Assembly: GCA_008508345.1 (NCBI GenBank)
Contig: QNGE01000109.1
Location: forward strand, 124,001 to 188,000
Length of the DNA: 64,000 bases
Source: Paragonimus westermani
Taxonomy: Eukaryota; Platyhelminthes; Trematoda; Plagiorchiida; Troglotrematidae
Direction of reading: 5' to 3'
Positions 11,988-22,884 of the stretch are shown here, one piece after another (the stretch's first letter is position 1; every line of letters begins with the position of its first letter). The notes under the pieces were generated by a model. The model was not told the origin of the DNA. It was given only the letters and a program-made list of their open reading frames with translations, and searched no databases. The position numbers were made by a program, and so were the translations under genes.

Positions 11988-13109
11988 ATCGATATCGTCA
12001 GTCTGCTTCAGTTTTATTGTAAGCAAACTGTGTGCCGTCGAATAAAACCAGCCGATTAAATTTTATTTTCTAAGACAAGTTTGTCTGACTAGATTGACTC
12101 GACAGTCACAAATTCAAGCTATAAAAGATGCTTCCTAGCATGGAACTTCGAAGTGGTTCACTAACTCTCTGGCATCTGTCAGTCAAAATCCATCAAGTTA
12201 TTCTTTGAATGCGACCTTTGAGCTGACCTCACACACAGCACGTGAATATTGCAACGGGCACGGCATATTTCGCTAATGTTAATTTTTGTCAAACATCGTT
12301 TCATTAAACGGGACGACAGTGTTCACTTGTGAATATGTTTGGAACTCTTCAAAGATCATAAACTACCCTGCGATTAGAGAAAACTTCTGTTCTCACCCTG
12401 TATGAAAATGTCACCAGCGAACGGAATTCGCGGCCGTGGACAGCAAGTCCAGATCTTCTTTAACTGAAGTTCCATAGCTTAAAGCGAATAAACTGCCTTT
12501 TTACTCTGGTAGTCCGAAGCAATATTAATCACATGCTCGCAAGTAGACGAAAAGTGGACCGGAATAAAGGAGCGGTTTGAGGTTTCAGCTTTCTCCACTC
12601 GAGTCTCTCAATTATCTGTGAATAACAAGAGGGGCGTTATAATGATTTAAGTCTGATTGTCGAGAATGGCGTAGCACAAGAACCCCATTCTAAAACTAAA
12701 CGCAACTTTGTGCCGAAATATTTCTCCCCTACTATTATATGAATGCACAAGTAACCAGATTATGCAACTGCAGACAACCAATATTCATCTATGTTAGCCA
12801 AGCAACTCAGCTTATTGCCTCAGCACGATGAAATTAAAATGGTGTGCTCACAGAATTTTGGCGGTTTTACATGAATCGTTTATTCTACACTGTATTTGGC
12901 ATTCATTACTCTGGACCAGTTTATTAATGTTGTCTTTGGGCACTGTACATTGACGACTTTTAACCTGGTAAAACTATCAATAAGTTTGTTCGTCAAATTG
13001 CACCTTTCCGACTATTATAAATTCAACAAGAACGAACGTACAAGGGAAACAAGAGGTGATGAATTCGTCGAGCTGGATCAAGTGACAACCTATGCATTCG
13101 ATTAATCGC
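11988..13109. other. No gene seen
   Basis: There are no recognisable genes. A 13-base string GAATTCGCGGCCG occurs near 12423 and equals a common cloning adaptor core, but it is surrounded by normal sequence. Confidence 0.5.
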
Positions 13110-13218
13110 AGTTTGTCCTGTTGTGTTCTGTTCAGTGCAGTTCATTTTATTACAGTTCTGATTTGTTCTGTTTTGTTCTTCACTGCTGCGTTCTTCTCCA
13201 TCCTCTTCTGTTCTGCTG
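13110..13218 (+). repeat. Imperfect TGTTCTG-type pyrimidine/G repeat
   Basis: This is a low-complexity run of TTGTTCTG and TGTTCTTC units, related to the repeat at 8.4 kb. It has no coding potential. Confidence 0.6.
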
Positions 13219-13799
13219 TATTTCCATGAGCAAGTAGATTAAACCAAAACTCGTTCATTTCTTACACTGTTGAATCTTTCAATGATAAGAAAATTTTAAC
13301 TTGCCTACGTGTTTTTGTGGGTTACTAGGAAAATTGCCAAGTAATTTAAACCATCAATGCCATCAGTACATTATTAGTTCATAGCTACGGCCAATAGACA
13401 CGAATCAATTCTCTCGAATAAATGTGTGAAAGCAAGAGTAGAATGAACAACCAACGTGATTTAACCATGGAGCTTGTTTTCAAACCAAGAGATTGACCGC
13501 GAAAGTAAGCTATTCATAAAATTAAAAGGGAGAACAATATTTGCGCAAAACGTTAACTGATGCCTAGCCAAATGAAATCTATACCAACAGTACAAGTAAA
13601 AGGTAACTAACGTACAGCAATTTCCAGCAACACATCCAGGACAAAGCTGACTATAACTCAAACGTTTTCGCACAGTTCCACCTTGTTTGTTCGATACCAC
13701 ACAGTTTATTGTAATCGTTGCTAACATACACGCCTACCCTGAGTTCAATTTGTGATCATAGAGGTATATATATGAAAAAAATTTGAGGAAAGATGCCGC
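13219..13799. other. No gene seen
   Basis: A minus-strand 88-codon frame (13461-13727) with several Cys but no known domain is the only open frame. It is probably chance. Confidence 0.4.
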
Positions 13800-14760
13800 C
13801 TCAACTATGCAGTTCCTTTGGGGGATTTCCAAGACTGATGTGGGATCCCATTAATATTTCTTCGTGCAAAGGCACAAAAATCAAATTGCTTCTAATTCTC
13901 TTCATACTATAGCGAGAAGGTGTCCAATAAAGCACAATCTTCATTGTCCNNNNNNNNNNNNNNNNNNNNNNNNNNNCTTTTGAACGTACCTCCACCCCAC
14001 GTTGAGGTATTCAGCTGAGCGTTCGAAAACTCGCACCTCCGTCCTGACAATCCCCAACAATACGAGTTACCCCTCTCGGCCTCCTGCATTCTTAGTCAAT
14101 TCAAGTACCTCATTGTTCATGTTCGAAGTACTTTTTTCAAAATGCGGCTCAATGTACGCTTAATAAAAACAGCAACTGTAGCTCCCTTTTCCTTGAGTCA
14201 ATCACCTGTTTTAAATATGGTCAACTGCAACCTCTTTCTTGGCCGCCTTCAAACAACACTTGAAGGATGTGAAATTCCCCCGTTATAAGTACTCGTAAAT
14301 CTCTGCCTGTTTCCACTTTCGCCATCTTATGCCCGTACTTGTCAAGGAACCTGGGCATACCTACCCGAGCTCCTGCCTGCAGCTGACTGCACTTGTACAG
14401 ACCTAAGGATGGCTGTCATTCACTTGGTCAACCTTGAATGGTGTCTAGGTCCTTGTGTATGGGCGTGTCTTCAGGGGTTTTCACAACCATCAGATCGTCA
14501 AAATAGCTGTGGTGAGAATAATTCAGACCGTTGTTATGATAAACAGCGCTCCGTATGTTGACCCGAGCTATTCCACTAACCATCACACACTCTGTTGACC
14601 CTTTCCCAGCTATCCGTACGTTGTAGGTCAGGGAGTCCCGTGTTCATGATAACTGTCCTGAAGGAGAACCAAAGACTTTAAGTTTCTGAGGCGACAATCT
14701 GTGGTCTGCTGAGTTGAATACCTTCCTGAACTGTAAGCAGCAAACCTAGATTCTCTTGGT
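13800..14760 (-). pseudogene. CR1/Jockey-like LINE reverse transcriptase remnant
   Basis: On the minus strand the RT domain is collinear. Motif A reads LQFRKVFNSADHRL (14736-14695), in place of the usual LDFSKAFDSVNHRL. The next block reads VRIAGKGSTECVMVSG and leads to a degraded PQGSVLGP region. Motif C reads YFDDLMV (about 14505-14485), in place of F/YADD. The usual DLxxWSExWxLxxNxxKC block follows with both Trp codons turned into TGA. RDLRVLI, a TRIVG block (about 14050) and RIRSNLIF (about 13885) come after. Both catalytic Asp of motif A are lost (D to Q, D to N). Several other stops and shifts are present, so the copy is inactive. The element's 5' ORF and 3' tail are not recognisable. 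Confidence 0.75.
13950..13976. other. Assembly gap (27 N)
   Basis: The run of N falls inside the C-terminal part of the LINE remnant, between the TRIVG block and the RIRSNLIF block. Its true length may differ from that written. Confidence 0.95.
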
Positions 14761-17515
14761 GTTATCTAATCGTAACCAGTGTAAGTATAGCTGACGTGAA
14801 GAACGAAGCTCCAGTAAATATACTGCGGGAACTGACCTTCATCCATTTTCCTTTTTGCGGTACAACGTTTCATCTGCCAACCACACACCTCCCAGTTCCA
14901 TCACGATGAACAAGGCATCTCTTGTCTAATTTAGTTCAGCTTGACAACCACCGTTTGACCTAAACAAACATTCCACCAAACCTTTACCAGTGCAAACAAA
15001 GCAGTTGTCCGGGTGCTCGACAATTCTTTTAAGACATCGCCCTGCGGAAAATTCGCATTAGTCAGAAAAAGTGTAGGAAGACAGACATTACAAAATGTCT
15101 TTCATTCTTACTCTTCACAAGCACAGCACCATCAAATAGGTGTTGCATGCTGTGAATAACGGTCAGTTGTTCTCAGTCCGGAGTGTGCATCGTTACTGTT
15201 AAAAAGATACCGCACAATCAGAAAGCATATTGTATGCATGCGATTGGGAGAACGGATCGAATTAGTAGAGGAGCGATAAAGCAAAGCTGTTAAATAATAC
15301 TTTATAACGTGCAACGTGGAATGTGTAGTAACAACTACCGATCTGTGTGTGCTAGCGAAGAAAATTGAATACTGGTTCCTCTGGGCGTTTCGTGAGTGGT
15401 CCAGCCTTTATCCGGCACTCATCCTGTCAGCAATAGGTACGCTCATTCGTTAAGCATTAAGGAATTCAGCCGTCAGTCGGGCTCCCTCAACTGTTTGAAA
15501 AGTCGCGAATGTGACCAAGCTGATTTTCAGTCAACATGACCATCGTCAACACACGGACCACTCACGAGAGTTTACTTTGCAGTAGACTGAATTGTCGAGC
15601 TAGAACAATTAGCTCCATAAAAGATCAAGAGGGGGTTGGCGTGGACATATCGTTTTGACCGGTGTAGGGAGGGTGCGGACTAAATAATTTGACAGAAAGT
15701 CGACACATGGGCCAAGGTGTCAAATTTGCCCCAGTTTTAGGAGGAAAGACAAATCCAAAAGTTATAAGGTCGGCATCAAATACGTGAAACCGGTGCTAAT
15801 CCGATGTCCTTTGTATCGGTAACGATTTCAATAATGCTGTGTTCGATCAGACCTTGATACGCTGACTCTTCAGTTATGCACAAAATGCTGTATGTGGCCT
15901 TTTGTTCCCTGAGCTAATCATATACCCTGAAAAAGAATCTGTTGCACTCAGAGCAGATGGAATTCGCATAAATTGCTACTAGACATTGTGGGTTATAAAA
16001 TTCGTGAAATTCAAAGGTGAACTTAGTTCAGTGAGGAGCTGGTAGATACGTAACACTATCAGTATGCAGCAACTGAGGAAAAAAGACAGCATTATTTAGC
16101 GCACAGTTACAAGGAATTCGTGATGCGTTCACTGAGTGATGCCTGATAGAACCAAGGTACGACCACCAGAACGAAGGTTAGAGATTCCATCCCGGTCGCC
16201 ACGACTACTTCTGTCGAGAGATGGACAGTGTGACAGTGTCGGGCACCAGCGTAGACTTGTTTGCCGCATGACAGCCTGTACAGCCTACGGTGTGTGGTCT
16301 GAGTAAAAAAATGGGTTTTCACAACAATGAACGTCAAGTAAGTGTTCATTAGAACTCAACGAATATTGCGTCAAACAAAATGGAATCGTTGGTAGGAGAG
16401 AGTATCTGGCACAAATTTTATCTCGGAGTTCATGGAAACAAGTACAGGAAAGAATGCCTAATATTCTCTCAGCACTACAGCCTCATTTTGGGGTGGCTTG
16501 ATTCAACATTACTGGGATGTATTGGAAATTCCTCTAGCCTGACTACTTCAACTGTCTCAGCTCCCTTGAAGTATTACAATCAGTCCTTTCGTTGAAGTAT
16601 CCTTAAGGAGATAAATTGGGTGGGTTTAAGCCAGATGTACTCACTGGCCTTTCTATCGAGTCTCCTCTTCTCATCTACTTCTGGACTTGTATGTTGCTTT
16701 TGTATTTTTGTCTTGGAATGACATACTATCGTGCAGTGTAATTTCGTTGAGATCCTGATCTACCTTACGGTTCTAACCGCTCTAACAGGAACAACACCTG
16801 TTGTCATGTCATTTTCCTGTAAGAGTGCAACGAAACTAATGAACACTGTTCAATAGAAGTAAGGTGTACCTGTGAAACCTTCTGTGTGAAGAAATGTTTC
16901 GTCTGTCCTGGCCCTGACGATTCCCATTCACTCCACGATCTTCACACCATATTGTGTCTGTCGTCACATACGCATCAGCCAAGACTTAGGGCAGATTAAA
17001 CTATAGGCTTCTTTGTTGGTTCATTCAAACGAAACAGTTTAATCGAGGAAAAGACAACACAAGTGGCATGGCTTTTTACAAACCAGAACTACATTATTCG
17101 AAAAAATTGCATTATTCAACAAAAGATCAAGTGAATCCTACGATATGTTTGTACCGTTTGAAATAAGTAATCACAACTGTCGTTTATCAACCACTGTACC
17201 AGTCAAAACTCCACACGGCTTGCACAAGTAAATGAATGTTCAAACCACAAGACATCCAACATTGTATCTCCTCGATGTCTTTTGAGAGTTAAATCCATCC
17301 TACGGCAAGACTATGAGTCGGAAAGTTGCGTCAGTTGGTTTTCATTACCCTTTTGATAAACAAGCTCATGTGAACTTTCACGACCGTGATACACTAACAC
17401 GCAAACCAGATTCTACGTCAAAAGATTAACAAGTAGCCTCAATTTTGGTTTTGGCTTTCAGGTTCTTTTTTGATGATCGGCTACAAAATGTAAACTAGGA
17501 TCAACTTTCACTTAC
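14761..17515. other. No gene seen
   Basis: The first 300 bases may be the upstream part of the LINE but cannot be aligned by eye. Near 16165-16190 a tRNA-B-box-like string occurs without a matching A box. Nothing else is recognisable. Confidence 0.45.
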
Positions 17516-17595
17516 CAATACATAGGTGAATGTATAGTACAGTGCCGTTGTAACATGCGCCGCCACAACAAAAATATAGTTTGAATGAGAAATAT
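17516..17595 (-). CDS. Candidate internal exon, membrane segment
   Basis: The minus-strand exon is flanked by a T-rich acceptor (TATTTTATTCTAAAG) and a full-consensus donor (TTG followed by GTAAGTGA). It is 80 bases, entering in phase 1 and leaving in phase 0. The open frame encodes a hydrophobic peptide containing NYIFVVAAHVTTALYYTF, which would span a membrane once. Combined acceptor, donor and frame quality is the best of the internal exons in this window. The protein is not recognised, and no adjoining exons were found with confidence. It would belong to a multi-pass or single-pass membrane protein if real. Confidence 0.33.
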
Positions 17596-19493
17596 CTTTA
17601 GAATAAAATACCTCTTTGGGGTCGAATACTTTTGTGTTCACTGTAACCAACGACGTTGAAACTAATGTTTTGCCTTAATAAGCCAAGTAGTTATCACCAC
17701 AGAAGTGTGCGTTTGCTAAACTGTAACCACCGTAGTGGGCCATAGCCAAATTTATTACGTCACCAAGAGACGTGCGTCTCACTTTCACAAATAAACACTC
17801 TGTTGAGCCTGTTGCTCCTAGATAATTATGAACTTCATTTGTCCACTAGATCTGGTTTACCAAACTGCACCATCTGGTTAGCCAAAATAAGCCAACTGGA
17901 CGAAGACGTCCTCCAAACACACGTTTTCCTGCATTAGTCCTTCGGGATAATTGGTAAGTGACTGTTAGCGCAAATAGTATAGCGAAATGGAATTGCGTCA
18001 ATGCTTATGAATAGGCGTTTTTGCCTCCCGTTACTTTGAAAGTTTAATCCGAAGTTGATGTTACCAACCGGCCCAGCCGTCCGACGACGGTTCTTGAGAA
18101 GGTAATTCAGAGTGAACGTGAAACGTTTCTCTCGGAAACGGAAGTTGAATAGCCCCCAGTGGAAAGTCATTAGCCAGGATAGGAAACAGACAGTAAAAAG
18201 AGACTGATATTTTCACTACACTGGTGCATTTCGGCGCATTCTACAAAAGATTATAAAGAAAAATGAATTCGAACTTGTAAAAAGTACCAAACGAAACCTT
18301 TAGAATATAGCACACCAGAAGCTGGAGAAAATCAAAGGCAATAGACCAACTTCGGTTAAGTTTCCAGTATAGAAGAGACTATGCTTTGTCGGATGACAGA
18401 AGTGGTTGATTTATACAAACAAAAGTTATACAGCCGACATAACTGACATTCAGCCGCCAGATCGGCGTCTGCTGCTCGATAGTTTGCTGTGATCAACTTC
18501 AAGATCCACTACTCATTTAAAACCAGCCACATTCGTCTCAACTTCACAAGGTCGCGTCATTGTGGGTTATGGCGTCGTATGCTTCTTTCAAAAAATCTCG
18601 ATGGGATTCAAGGCTGTGCAAATCTTGTTCAACGAGCTTTCGGACAACCATCTGGGTTGTACGCCTCAGGGCCATCGGTTTCACGGCTGATGTCTCAGAC
18701 AACCCAGGATCGTTGAGTGTCGATTTATGACAGCTTCTGGCTATTAGGTTCTTGTCTACCGGTTCTTAGTTGCCCGTGAAGTTGTTGCTTTAAGAACAGT
18801 TCCTCAGTCCTCAGTATATGCGTTATAGACAGCAAAGTTGATAGCGCGTTACCTTCAGGCAAATCACATTCACTTCTCTCCGATGAAACACTAGTGTGTT
18901 CAGAGTTATAGTAGTCCCCGGAACACCCCAGAATTGCTTTAAATATTGCGGGTAGATGCGGTTCAATTAAGAGACACTTTGTTGGCATATATTTCATATC
19001 TCACATAGGCATGGATAGCGAATTGATTCTATAGATAGCTATTGTTTTAGTTCCAGACTATGGTGTTTCCAGGGATCTCTCTCAAGACATTCAAAGACAA
19101 AGTTAGCATCACGTGTGGAAGTTTGGAACTTACGGTCCACGAACAAATCAGTCACCAGAATACCGCTAAACTAACAGAGATCCGAGTAAATATCCACAGT
19201 GTTCACATTGATACGAATTTTAAGTAAAAGCACATCCACCAGATGAATGTTGAAAAAAAGAAAGGTCTTACAAATATGCCGCCACAAATCGGCCAGAACG
19301 ATTACACCCTCGCCGTCACACCCACAAGTAACATTCCAGTTGATTTAATGAGTCATACACTGATTACAATGTCTCTTCGTTTACAAGTTCACACCTATAG
19401 ATGAAATTCCCCAGAGATGGCTTACGGTGGCTGGATGCATTCACAACAATTTCCTTGGATCTGTTAGATGTGAAAAAGCTGTCTTTTTGTGAG
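17596..19493. other. No gene seen
   Basis: Only short frames on both strands; no domain or repeat copy is recognised. Confidence 0.45.
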
Positions 19494-19742
19494 TGACTTA
19501 CACCTCGAGCCCATTCGCCCCAGCTTTATTCTGATTGAGCAGAATTTTAGCCGGAAATTTTACAGCGTAGTTGAGCTGTATGACATCATAATTTTTGGTG
19601 TTTTGCTAGCATTTTTAACTTCATTGAACTTCTGTATGATTGTTTATGCTCTCCCTAGTTGCAGAAGACGTTCTGAATCAGAACACTTCTCAAAACAAAA
19701 TCGTCCCATTCCAAAGATTCTGTTAGCAGTTTCTGTTTATCT
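19494..19742 (+). CDS. Candidate exon with transmembrane helix
   Basis: The frame is open from 19474 and runs into a consensus donor (TATCT followed by GTAAGT at 19743). The proposed acceptor is the AG after GCTGTCTTTTTGTG at 19493. With these limits the exon enters and leaves in phase 2. It encodes about 83 residues. After a hydrophilic start comes a strongly hydrophobic stretch containing DIIIFGVLLAFLTSLNF, then a basic, Ser-rich tail starting CRRRSES, as expected after a transmembrane helix by the positive-inside rule. The DLHLE string near the start resembles a metallophosphoesterase motif, but there is no other support for that. The protein is not recognised. Confidence 0.3.
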
Positions 19743-22733
19743 GTAAGTTTTCTGTTTCTGGACCGCACAGTAATTTACTGAATCTCTGTTGGGTCCAAGG
19801 GATGAGCAACAGTAATCCTGGAAGCATATCGTAGCAGATTATTCACGACTGGTTAGTCGCTTTTGGTGGATTGTAGGAATGTACATGTCAGAGTTTTACT
19901 ACAGCTTACGGTTGTGCACACAAAACGCTACTTCCTCCAGCACCTGATTAATCCGGAGGGGATCACTGTAATCATTTTGCAGTTGACAGTCAGCGCAACC
20001 CTATGGTAACCGATGTTTCTACAACAGTCTAACTTGATTTCACGCAGTTGATTGGTCAGTTCAAAGTGCTATGGAGCGTGATCTTGTTTTTAGTGAATGA
20101 ATTCTTTACGAATGAAACAGACGCTTTTTACTTCTCTTGTATGAGATTTGATACAACTGCACTGTTACCATTAAAACCGGCTCGGCAGGTTCTGACCCTC
20201 GACACCTAATATCACAGTGATTACTGCAGCGGTCTGCCCCTTAAGTTGTCGCCACCTACCACCAAGGGTAGTGAATGCGGTTTCGGCTTTGAGGTGAAAA
20301 GCGACTGTCATTTGCTCTCGAGTTCTTCTGTCTCATAACAGTGAGTCTATGTTGCCGATCAACCGATCTACAATAAACCGGCTCGCGAGCTTGACTAAAC
20401 GACATGGTTTTAACCATCCTATGATCCGTGCTGTAGTTATTCCCGTATATCGTTTGCTTGATAGACATCTTGAAAAAATCAAGTTCTGGAATGATTAAGT
20501 AATGGAAGGAGTGGGGATGACTGCTTTGTGGATGAATCAAAGACTTGAGTTCGCCCACATTCAAGTGATCATAGTGAGCAACTCGCGAATAAAACATACG
20601 TGGGACTGACAGCCATCGTTTTCACTCACTAGCTAGCAGGTCAAGACAAGCCTTCTCGTTACAATGTTTCACAAGGAATGATTCGCCACTCGTGACGTCT
20701 AGTGAACTGTGAGGAAAATCTGATTAGAGAACCTTGCATCATCGATGTGACAGATAATTAGATCAGTCTCCCCCTTAATTTCATTCCCCCGCCTGGCAAA
20801 CTCAAACTTGACTGTTAGGTTAGCTGTTGACACTGGACTAGATGGTCTTGAGTATCACAGAACCCGAAATCATACAAACGGTCAGTCGACCTCTGAGAGG
20901 CATGTTCTTTGGTTAACTCACAGATAATTGTAGTCGGTCCCCCCAAGTAGGAAACTGTAGTCTTTCTTCAGATGAGCAGCGTACAACTTACCGTTAACAG
21001 GAGTGCATCGTCTCTCAATCAGCTGGAAATTTGTTATCAATTCAAACATTTTTAGTCAACGTCCTACGTCTTAATCTCCGAAGTAGCTTGATCACATCGG
21101 CTTTATTGCATTGTGTTCAGCTTACGGCACGAATGCAACTAAAATTCATCCGGTGAGGTATGAACATTCATCATCCGATTTGTACATTCTTCCATCGTTT
21201 GCATAACGGGATTTCGTTCCACAAAGCAACGGTACTTTCGTTTAAACGTCCTGTGCATTTTCCCCCAGTTACGTCAGTTCGTCTAACGTTTTCTTTCGCA
21301 GATCTCCTATTACTCCTGGTTCGTCAAGCCAACTTTGCTCAGTGATGGCTGATTCTAGCAGCCTTAATGTCTGCGACTTACTTCTCAAATGCATTGGCCA
21401 TATCTTACAGCTGTGTTGAGTTATTCCACTAAATCTTGAAATAACCGCGCTTCTTACTTGTTCACTCGTGGCATATGAATTGATGCGATCCCCGACTACA
21501 AAACGACGAGCTGAAAATCACAGAGAACGCAGACAATAATAGTAGGGACAAAATTCTACCACCGGCTACAACACAGAACTATTTTAGAAGGCATTTCCAA
21601 ACAACGGTACGGATGATAGCGAATTTCAGAACAGTTCAAGCTGTACCCATCTATCGCGTTCAATAGCATGAACAGTCCTCTCTAACTGTTTCATCACATC
21701 ATTGCCTGGCCACCTGAGAGTGTCTCCCAACTATCGGCGGCAATCCTAAACATGTCACAGTGCCACAGGCACTTCGTCAGCATACCCGATAAGTACTCCA
21801 ATGAGCATAGACTTTGTTTATTCATTATCTTTCGATCATGGATTCGTACATTCCACAAATACGCGTGATGGACTGTCGAATTGTTTGGATAATCAGCTCA
21901 CTTAACACATAAGTTGGCAGGGTGTTCGGTGACCTAATACTGAAATTTTGTGTAAGTATGCCCTGTGACTCTCCTACTCGTAAAGCAGAACGGGATACTT
22001 AATCAACAAATGAGCAATTCTGCCGTCATTATTGCAGACCTTTGGGCAAATTGGCTGTCTTCTCCAACTCACAAACACTTCGCCAGTACTACGAGCCGAT
22101 GAGATGACTATTAAATTCGATGAAATCTCAAGCCGCTTGACTAAAATCGCAAAAGACAGGCTCACAGCAAACTTATTTACGTATTTCACAGTTCTCACTT
22201 TGAAAGTATCAAGTACATACCGTACATTCTAACCCTATTTTTAAACCGGTTCTCCATTTAATACTATTTACAACATGAAAATGTTCAGGTTTCATAGTTT
22301 GCTACTGTGATATTTACTCGTCAATCTCTGCTTTTCTAATCTGTGAGTACATGCGACACCTCCAAATGGATTCCAGTGTTCGCTCACTGTTTTTCTTTCT
22401 CTTCTAATCAATGAGTTCAAGCCCACTTTTGTAGCTTTAAAACAAGCGTCTTTTTCTAATATCATTTTTCGTTCTTTTAGACATGGAATTAGCTACTGTT
22501 TTCCGGTGGTCAAGTTGTAGGTTGTTTTCCTCTCAAGATTAATTCAATTTTACTAACCCTACCGATTACTTGACTTTGTATGTTCAAATTTGTATCTCCA
22601 ACTAAGTTGAAATTTTTCGTGTCCCTTCCAGCGTTAAGGGGTTTGTTTTTATTTGTTTCGAAGTAGGACTTCATACATCAGCAGGGGGGATAACAGTGAA
22701 ATCAAACTAGTACCCTTGTACTTCTTCTAACAG
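19743..22733. other. No gene seen
   Basis: It includes a 113-codon minus-strand frame (20256-20597) rich in Ser/His/Arg without domain, and a possible 31-base minus exon near 20990-21025 with a consensus GTAAGT donor. Neither is convincing. Confidence 0.45.
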
Positions 22734-22809
22734 AGAGGCGCTCATGTGTCTGTAGATCTGCCATCTTCTGGGATGCATGAGACAACTGATTATTTCAAAC
22801 TACGTATCG
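22734..22809 (+). CDS. Candidate internal exon (alternative end 22884)
   Basis: The acceptor is excellent (CTTGTACTTCTTCTAACAG, ending 22733). Two in-frame donors follow: GTAGGT at 22810 and the stronger GTAAGT at 22885. Both leave phase 1, and the exon enters in phase 0. The shorter version encodes 25 residues including HVSVDLPSSGMHETTDYF. The longer version adds 25 more (GRSSSIVFPEM and onward). Alternative donors in the same phase would allow optional inclusion. The protein family is unknown. Confidence 0.27.
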
Positions 22810-22884
22810 GTAGGTCCTCCTCAATAGTGTTTCCTGAAATGTTGCTTTCGACAAAAATTTTCGCTAGCACGATCCTCCATCTAT

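Noticed and set aside
12423..12436. Cloning adaptor (GAATTCGCGGCCG) contamination
   Set aside because: Only 13 bases match, the site is surrounded by ordinary sequence of the same composition, and there is no sign of a chimeric junction.
16140..16250. Eighth SINE copy suggested by a GATTCCATCCCGGTCG string
   Set aside because: Only the B-box-like part aligns; A box, hammerhead and tail are missing.
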